From SIAJ01 sp036266155 (GTDB lineage: Bacteria; Planctomycetota; Planctomycetia; Gemmatales; Gemmataceae): a stretch of DNA of 19,515 nucleotides. The DNA lies in the NCBI GenBank assembly GCA_036266155.1, contig DATANR010000034.1:1-19515 (forward strand), read 5' to 3'. The notes under the pieces are model-generated. The model saw only the letters and a list, made by a program, of their open reading frames with translations, was not told the DNA's origin and ran no database searches. The position numbers were made by a program, and so were the translations under genes. Positions 15,326-19,515 of the stretch are shown piece after piece. Position 1 is the stretch's first letter, and the number at the start of each line of letters is the position of its first letter.

Positions 15326-16999
15326 ATGGGGGTCTTCTGGGGGCGGAATGCCGTGTCCGACGAACTGGTGCGCACGTACGAACAAATCATCGACACTGGC
15401 TTCCAGTCGCTGCCCATCTTTACGCTTCCGGTCGAAGATGCCGCCTACGGTGTCCTCCACGCTTTCGACAGCCACATCATGACCGAGTGGGCCGTCCGCC
15501 AACACAGCGAGGACGGGTCGTTCTCGCTTGCTCAGGCGCAGTTGTTCAAGTTCCTCGGCGAAGGGCTCATCCTCGCGATGAGATGGTTGCTCGGGGATCG
15601 CGACCGCGTCGACGTTCGCCCCACCGCCTCCATCCGCCAAGCGGAACTCGGGAACGAACTTATCCAGTACGGCGCGGACTACTTTCGCGCCTCGATGCTC
15701 TACTCCGCCTACAGCCAGGGCAGGATGGACGCGGTCGTGCAACCCGACGAACGCCGAGTGCGGTTCTCGTACAAGCCCGAGGCCGTCCACCCGCAAGGGA
15801 CCTGGGGGTATGCCGAGGAAGCGTCCAGGGAGATGCTGAAGAATACCCCGGCGCGGCGGAAGCAGATCCAGCGACTTCAGTCGGAGGCCGCAGCCGTCTT
15901 TCGGAGTGTGCCCCATCGGCTTCAGGACGGACGGGTCGTACTGGAGGATGTCTCGCCGCTCCTCGACGAACGCGTGCGCCGCGCGGTCGGACCGGGATTG
16001 ATTAGGAGGCGCATCCTGCCCCCGACCTCGGACCTTGGCGGCTTCCTCGCCGGCCAGTTCGACGCATTCTGGCAGGCGCTCTTCACCTGGAGCGTGTGCG
16101 CCACCGAAATCTACCACTACTCCTGCGAACACCTGTCAGTGCCGCAAGAAGAAGCCATGCCGACCCAGGTCGTCTCGCGCGATGATTTTGTCCGCTCGAT
16201 GGCGGCCCTGTCCGGCCTTTCCTTCCCCACGGTCGAGGCCATTCTGTGCCGGCTGACGTTCGATCGACGCACCGGCAAGCCCGACATGTACCTGCAACCC
16301 TTCGTATGCGGCCCGTCGCAAGTGGCCTGGAGCGTCCGCGCCGTGCAGCTTTCGGTTGCCCAGCGGAACCTGCTCAAGCTTATGGCCCGGACACCCTCTC
16401 ACAAGGCATTGGCGGACAACCTTGTCGGCGGCCGCGAGCGAAACATCGTGGACGCCCTGGCAAAGCGTCTGGACGGTAAGGGGTGGACCATCGCCAGGTT
16501 CAGGTGTTTTCCCGGCCAGGAGGACGGCGAAGTCGATCTCGTCGGGTGGAACTGGACGTACCCGACGGAAGTCCTCGTCGTCGAGGTGAAGTCGACCCTG
16601 CAAGCCGATGAACCGAACGAGGTGAGGTCGGCGACTCGGGAAATGAAGCACGCGCAGGACCAGCTCGACCGCACTCTGCGGGTGGTCTCCGCGCTTCCGG
16701 AGACGATTCGGAAGAAGTGGCTGCCGTCAATTGACTGGTCAAAAGTGGTCCGCTGGTACGGTGTCGTAGTTACGCCAGAGAGTGAGCCGGGGCTAGACTT
16801 CGATCATTCGAGATTCCCTGCATGCTCTCTCGCCTCTCTCCAAGCGCGGCTGACGGACAACGACTGGCGCTCGCCGTCGAAGGTGTGGGGTGCGATGGTG
16901 AGCCGCTCGTGGCAGGCAGACATCCGCGCAGGGCGAACGGAGTTCGAGCCGTTTGATTTGGCGGGCATCACCTTCGAGGACCCGATTATCGTCTACTGA
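15326..16999 (+). CDS. Unknown protein with C-terminal PD-(D/E)XK-like nuclease domain
   Basis: The protein is 557 residues and I do not recognise its family. The ATG at 15326 has no clear ribosome binding site; a GTG at 15353, nine codons later and behind a G-rich stretch, is a good alternative. The first 330 residues are mostly helical with many charged residues and a conserved-looking helix FDAFWQALFTWSVCATEIYHY. Residues about 370-425 match the core of a PD-(D/E)XK nuclease: a helix with NIVDALAKRL, then GEVDLVGWNW with Asp404 (Glu402 nearby), then LVVEVKS with Glu420 and Lys422 separated by one residue. That D-x(15)-E-x-K layout is typical of Mrr-, RecB- and VRR-type nuclease folds, which cut DNA with magnesium. 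No helicase or methylase is adjacent. As single cargo between the tRNA and the integrase it could be a defence gene, which is inference. Confidence 0.8.
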   Translation: MGVFWGRNAVSDELVRTYEQIIDTGFQSLPIFTLPVEDAAYGVLHAFDSHIMTEWAVRQHSEDGSFSLAQAQLFKFLGEGLILAMRWLLGDRDRVDVRPTASIRQAELGNELIQYGADYFRASMLYSAYSQGRMDAVVQPDERRVRFSYKPEAVHPQGTWGYAEEASREMLKNTPARRKQIQRLQSEAAAVFRSVPHRLQDGRVVLEDVSPLLDERVRRAVGPGLIRRRILPPTSDLGGFLAGQFDAFWQALFTWSVCATEIYHYSCEHLSVPQEEAMPTQVVSRDDFVRSMAALSGLSFPTVEAILCRLTFDRRTGKPDMYLQPFVCGPSQVAWSVRAVQLSVAQRNLLKLMARTPSHKALADNLVGGRERNIVDALAKRLDGKGWTIARFRCFPGQEDGEVDLVGWNWTYPTEVLVVEVKSTLQADEPNEVRSATREMKHAQDQLDRTLRVVSALPETIRKKWLPSIDWSKVVRWYGVVVTPESEPGLDFDHSRFPACSLASLQARLTDNDWRSPSKVWGAMVSRSWQADIRAGRTEFEPFDLAGITFEDPIIVY

Positions 17000-17072
17000 G
17001 TTACGAGGGCGGTTCGGCGCCGGGATTCCGGGAGAAACTTGTCGTCCGGCCAACCGTTTTCCGCCCTCGCCC

Positions 17073-18278
17073 TCACTTTTGCATTTTCTCGAACACGTCG
17101 TCCGTCACCTGCTGCTCGTCGAGCTTCACGTAGTGGCGGAGCATTGTGTCCACGTTGCACCCGTAGGCGATAGACGCATGCCGCACGTCGATTCCCTTCT
17201 CCCATGCCAGCGTGAAGGCCCGCTTACGGAACATGTGCGTGGTCAGTCGCGGCCGATCGGAGAAGGCTTTCCGGTAGTCGGCGAACAGTCCCTCGAACCA
17301 CATGTATAGTCGCTTCGGATCGAACTCCATGTTGAGCTGGTGGACGGGGCACTTAAACTCCTGCAGCTTCCCGGCCCGGTTCTTTCGCACGTAAGTGATC
17401 TTCGAGATCGCCGCCTTCAGGCCGGGAAGGTAATTTTCCCACAGCCACGTTTTCCCCTTGAAGGCATCAAGTGCAACGGCGAGGTCTGGAGGTAGCGGTA
17501 CCACACGGGCCTTACGCCCCTTCACCAGCCCCGCAGGAAACGTCAGCCGGCCGTCTCGAAGCTGGGCGGACTTGAGCGAGCAGAGATCCATCAGTCGGCA
17601 GCCGGTGAAGGCTTTCGTGGACAGAAAGAGCTTCGGAAATACCCACTCACCGAACCGCTCCGCGATCCACGCGTAAAGTCCCTCGATCTGTTCGTCAGTG
17701 GCGTACTCGACTTCGAGCTTGTCCGCCTTCACCGGGGTTACGTTCTCCCACGGGTTCCCCTGACAGATTCCCATCTCCTCGATGAACCACTTGTTCCACA
17801 GCCCGGACAACCCGCCGATCAAGCCGTTGACGTAGTGAGCGCTCGGCAGCTTCTTCCGCCGACTTTGGGTGGTGGCCATTTTCTTCTTCCACGTCTCCGC
17901 CATGCTCGGCGAGATGTCCGCAGGGCCAGTAACCGCGCCGTACATCGCCCGCACCAGTCGGATGCACTTGAGGTAGTACCCCAGCGTTCCCTCCCGGTTG
18001 CCGGACGAGGCGAAGCACTCCGTCAGCCGCTCGACCGCCTGATCCCAGCCCACCTTCTCTGCGGAGGGTTCAGCCTGAGGAGCGTATTCCTTGTCGATGA
18101 TGAGCCGAGCCGCTTCAGTTGCCTGACCGATTCGCGTGTTGTTCGTATCCCGCCTTACTCTCCGCCCGTCAGGAGTGCGGAAGAACACACAGTATGTCGG
18201 CTCGTTTCCGAACATCTTCAGGGTGAAGCCGACAAGGTTACCGTGGGCGACGTGACTGTGAGGATGAGCGCGAGGCAT
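17073..18278 (-). CDS. int: Tyrosine recombinase (phage-type integrase)
   Basis: The protein is 401 residues. The ATG at 18278 follows GGAG five bases upstream. An N-terminal strand-rich part (VGFTLKMFGNEPTYCVFF) probably binds arm sites, and a SAM-like helical core-binding domain covers about residues 75-180. The catalytic domain has Arg228 (AFTGCRLMDL), a likely beta-hairpin Lys256 (KGRKARVVPLP), His348 and Arg351 (TTHMFRKR), and the nucleophile Tyr383 (TMLRHYVK). The usual G-H or G-W pair before the nucleophile reads Y-G-C-N, so the second His/Trp position is Gly373, a variant worth noting. It probably integrates the element at tRNA-Gln and excises it with the small HTH protein encoded upstream. 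It is convergent with the nuclease gene; their stops are about 75 bases apart. Confidence 0.93.
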   Translation of the reverse strand: MPRAHPHSHVAHGNLVGFTLKMFGNEPTYCVFFRTPDGRRVRRDTNNTRIGQATEAARLIIDKEYAPQAEPSAEKVGWDQAVERLTECFASSGNREGTLGYYLKCIRLVRAMYGAVTGPADISPSMAETWKKKMATTQSRRKKLPSAHYVNGLIGGLSGLWNKWFIEEMGICQGNPWENVTPVKADKLEVEYATDEQIEGLYAWIAERFGEWVFPKLFLSTKAFTGCRLMDLCSLKSAQLRDGRLTFPAGLVKGRKARVVPLPPDLAVALDAFKGKTWLWENYLPGLKAAISKITYVRKNRAGKLQEFKCPVHQLNMEFDPKRLYMWFEGLFADYRKAFSDRPRLTTHMFRKRAFTLAWEKGIDVRHASIAYGCNVDTMLRHYVKLDEQQVTDDVFEKMQK

Positions 18279-18386
18279 AATTGCTCCGAATCCGTAGCGT
18301 TATTATTCTCTTTGTCTAGGATAACGGGAAGGAAGCGAGCGGCAAGGCCAGCTGATGCAAAAACCCCGCAAAAACCAGGATTTCTG

Positions 18387-18572
18387 CTATCGCTTTCGCT
18401 TCCGTTGCAGGCAGGCATCAAGTGCGTCGCGTGTGAACAGCAGTTTCCCGCTACCCGGCATCGGGGCGAGCCTTGCTCGCTTTACTAGAGCGTAGATTCC
18501 CTGAAGTGTGGTCCGCAGATACGCCGCCGCTTCCTTCGCGGTCAGGTACGGGCTGATGATTGGGTTGTCCAT
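18387..18572 (-). CDS. Excisionase-type helix-turn-helix protein
   Basis: The protein is 61 residues and almost entirely one winged HTH domain of the MerR/excisionase (HTH_17) type. YLTAKEAAAYL forms the first helices, IYALVKRARL the recognition helix, and LLFTRDALDACL the wing and closing helix, followed by a basic tail (QRKRKR). Such proteins bind attachment-site DNA to favour excision or act as small regulators. The gene starts three bases after the stop of the pentapeptide gene, and its ribosome binding site (AGGGGAAGG) is made from that gene's last codons. It lies just upstream of the integrase, the usual place for an excisionase. The role is inferred. Confidence 0.85.
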   Translation of the reverse strand: MDNPIISPYLTAKEAAAYLRTTLQGIYALVKRARLAPMPGSGKLLFTRDALDACLQRKRKR

Positions 18573-18575
18573 CGC

Positions 18576-18647
18576 TCACCTTCCCCTGCTCGGTTCCTGT
18601 CCTTTTTCCGTCCCTTCCTTGACCGGGTAACCCAACGCCGACTTCTT
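18576..18647 (-). repeat. Repeated gene-end cassette, copy 2
   Basis: This copy encodes KKSALGYPVKE through RGR and stop, ending in AGGGGAAGG, the ribosome binding site of the excisionase-type gene. The middle of the two copies differs; the start and the end are conserved. Confidence 0.6.
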
Positions 18648-18992
18648 TTGCAGATTCGCACCCGCCATTTGCGCGAACTCCATCACCGCGCCTCGCAGAT
18701 CCACGCCGCTAAGATCCGCACCATCGAGCCTTGCGTCTACGAAACTGGTGCCAACGCAAACCGCGTTCGTCAGATTCGCTCCCCGAAAATCCGCATGTCG
18801 GCAATCTGCTCTGGCCAGATTGGCGCCAGCCAGGTTTGCCGCCCGGAAATCAACCCAACGAAGATCGGCAGCCTCGAAATTCACACCCCGAAGACCGGCC
18901 CCGCGCAGGTCGGCACATTTGCCACCGCCGTGTGGATTGTCCACCCAGGACTTGTGCTGCTCGAGGGCAACGTTTACGTCTCGCTGAGTCAT
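18576..18992 (-). CDS. Pentapeptide repeat protein of the phage-associated type
   Basis: The protein is 138 residues. The N-terminus (VNVALEQHKSWVDNPHGGGKCADLRGA) resembles the short helical lead-in of pentapeptide proteins common in phages. From about residue 27 to 115 run some seventeen A-D/N-L-x-x units, for example ADLRGAGLRG, AANLAGANLA, ADFRGANLTN and GADLSGVDLRG, which build a right-handed quadrilateral beta-helix. Some such proteins mimic DNA and protect gyrase, but most have no known role and this one cannot be assigned. The last 22 residues (KKSALGYPVKE...SRGR) break the repeat and nearly match the end of the protein encoded just upstream. The ATG at 18992 is preceded by AGGGGGAGG, strong and well spaced. 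Confidence 0.85.
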   Translation of the reverse strand: MTQRDVNVALEQHKSWVDNPHGGGKCADLRGAGLRGVNFEAADLRWVDFRAANLAGANLARADCRHADFRGANLTNAVCVGTSFVDARLDGADLSGVDLRGAVMEFAQMAGANLQKKSALGYPVKEGTEKGQEPSRGR

Positions 18993-18997
18993 GTTCG

Positions 18998-19066
18998 CTA
19001 CCTCCCCCTGTCGTTGTCTGGGCTCTTGCCGGGCTCTTCCTTCATCGGATACCCCAACGCAGACTT
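18998..19066 (-). repeat. Repeated gene-end cassette, copy 1
   Basis: This copy encodes RKSALGYPMKE through the final RGR and stop, with the last codons (AGGGGGAGG) doubling as the ribosome binding site of the pentapeptide gene. Its first 36 bases match copy 2 (18576-18647) at about 30 positions by hand count. Confidence 0.6.
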
Positions 19067-19252
19067 CCTTCCCTGGATCACTTCCTTTTCTGCGTCCCGC
19101 AGAAGACCAATTGCAGGCGCGATGAACTCCGCCACCGCGCTCCGCAATTTCTCCGACACACCGTTCGCCTCAAGCATCCTGTCGAGGCCCTTTGTTACGT
19201 GCTCCTCGATGGTGGCCGCATGCGTCAGGAGCTTGGTAATGTCTTCTTTCAT
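18998..19252 (-). CDS. Small helical protein sharing its C-terminal tail with the next gene
   Basis: The protein is 84 residues from the ATG at 19252; a GTG at 19264 would add four residues and overlap the upstream gene by eleven bases. The upstream stop and this ATG are separated by one base, so translation is probably coupled. The sequence is nearly all amphipathic helix (MKEDITKLLTHAATIEEHVTKG, SEKLRSAVAEFIAPAIGLL) without membrane segments or known motifs. It could form a helical bundle or coiled coil. The last 22 residues, RKSALGYPMKE...DRGR, closely match the tail of the pentapeptide protein. I do not recognise the family. Confidence 0.65.
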   Translation of the reverse strand: MKEDITKLLTHAATIEEHVTKGLDRMLEANGVSEKLRSAVAEFIAPAIGLLRDAEKEVIQGRKSALGYPMKEEPGKSPDNDRGR

Positions 19253-19253
19253 G

Positions 19254-19515
19254 TCAGTTCTCACTCGGAACTAGCTTCGGTCCGTAAAGTCGATCCGCCA
19301 ACCTGCACGGCGCTGTCTCGTATGCGATCAATCCCTGCTCGATAATCGCGACGAACTCTTCGAGTGCGTCCTTAGGATACTTCTTTTGCCCCTGCGAGTG
19401 ACGGGCCGGAGCCTGTCGCCAATTAAAACGAGATCGCGGGATTGCTCCCGGTCTCAACGTGGAAGTTTCAGGGAAGTGTGTACCTTCCCAACCACGATGC
19501 GGGATCAGGACGGCC
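19254..19515 (-). CDS. Small protein of unknown function, 5' end outside the window
   Basis: The reading frame stays open from its stop at 19254 to the right edge of the window, giving at least 87 residues. A TTG at 19457 is the first possible internal start, but protein-like sequence continues upstream of it (LIPHRGWEGTHFPETSTLRPG) with no start codon, so I treat the gene as truncated by the window. Visible parts include a basic segment (RSRFNWRQ, GQKKYPKDA) and a helix (LEEFVAIIEQGLIAYETA). No family is recognised. It appears to lead the minus-strand gene set of the element. Confidence 0.55.
   Translation of the reverse strand, partial: AVLIPHRGWEGTHFPETSTLRPGAIPRSRFNWRQAPARHSQGQKKYPKDALEEFVAIIEQGLIAYETAPCRLADRLYGPKLVPSEN

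Larger units (their letters stand above)
15164..19515. mobile_element. Left part of a putative integrative element at tRNA-Gln
   Basis: Directly after the tRNA come short repeats typical of a recombinase binding region, a nuclease-like cargo gene, a tyrosine recombinase, an excisionase-type HTH gene, a phage-style pentapeptide repeat gene and two small unknown genes. No phage structural, replication or conjugation gene is seen in the visible part. I could not find a second copy of the tRNA 3' end up to 19515, so the right boundary is probably outside. Unusually, the integrase lies about 1.9 kb from the tRNA with a cargo gene between them. The element call is inference from gene content. Confidence 0.55.

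Noticed and set aside
18622..18634. CCGGGTAAC, matching the end of tRNA-Gln, as a second attachment site
   Set aside because: The match is only about nine bases, lies inside the coding sequence of the pentapeptide gene, and does not extend into the T arm. The similar tail of the neighbouring gene explains the local sequence.
18998..19515. Toxin-antitoxin pair formed by the two small right-edge genes
   Set aside because: The genes are coupled and small, but neither shows a toxin fold motif or an antitoxin DNA-binding domain, and the upstream one is truncated.

Overview
The window looks like a planctomycete chromosome, most likely from the Gemmataceae or a relative. It is GC-rich. It carries families characteristic of that phylum: a PSCyt1/DUF1549/DUF1553 cytochrome protein followed by a Tat-exported DUF1501 protein, a Tat-exported Gfo/Idh/MocA oxidoreductase, an exported WD40-plus-HEAT-like protein, and a surface protein whose N-terminus has the planctomycete 'LE-R-PA' type signature. 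This assignment rests on gene content only; there is no rRNA here.

Layout. Positions 1-500 hold no convincing gene, only weak inverted repeats. Positions 501-4209 hold two exported proteins four bases apart: a WD40 beta-propeller protein with a HEAT-like C-terminal module, and a stand-alone HEAT-like protein related to that module. Positions 4291-6093 hold three small membrane proteins, each with two transmembrane helices and a related cytosolic domain with a D/N-x-x-E-D-Y/F motif. They appear to be diverged tandem paralogues. The last overlaps a BshB1-like LmbE/PIG-L deacetylase (6086-6862). A perfect hairpin (6993-7015) precedes the 7063-12872 cluster: PSCyt/DUF1549/DUF1553, then DUF1501, then Gfo/Idh/MocA, each closely spaced and co-directional. 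A minus-strand repetitive surface protein (12879-14905) converges on it and is split by a frameshift near 14400.

From 15093 the character changes. An intact tRNA-Gln(TTG) is followed at once by short TAAACCTAA repeats and an inverted repeat. Next come a 557-residue protein of unknown family with a C-terminal PD-(D/E)XK-type nuclease signature, and a convergent minus-strand set: a tyrosine recombinase, an excisionase-type HTH protein, a phage-style pentapeptide repeat protein, and two small unknown proteins. The last of these runs off the right edge. This reads as an integrative element in the 3' end of the tRNA-Gln gene whose far boundary lies outside the window. The unrecognised nuclease between attachment region and integrase is the best candidate for an undescribed function, possibly defence; that is inference. 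A second oddity is that two neighbouring small proteins of the element end in nearly the same tail, which runs into the ribosome binding site of the next gene.
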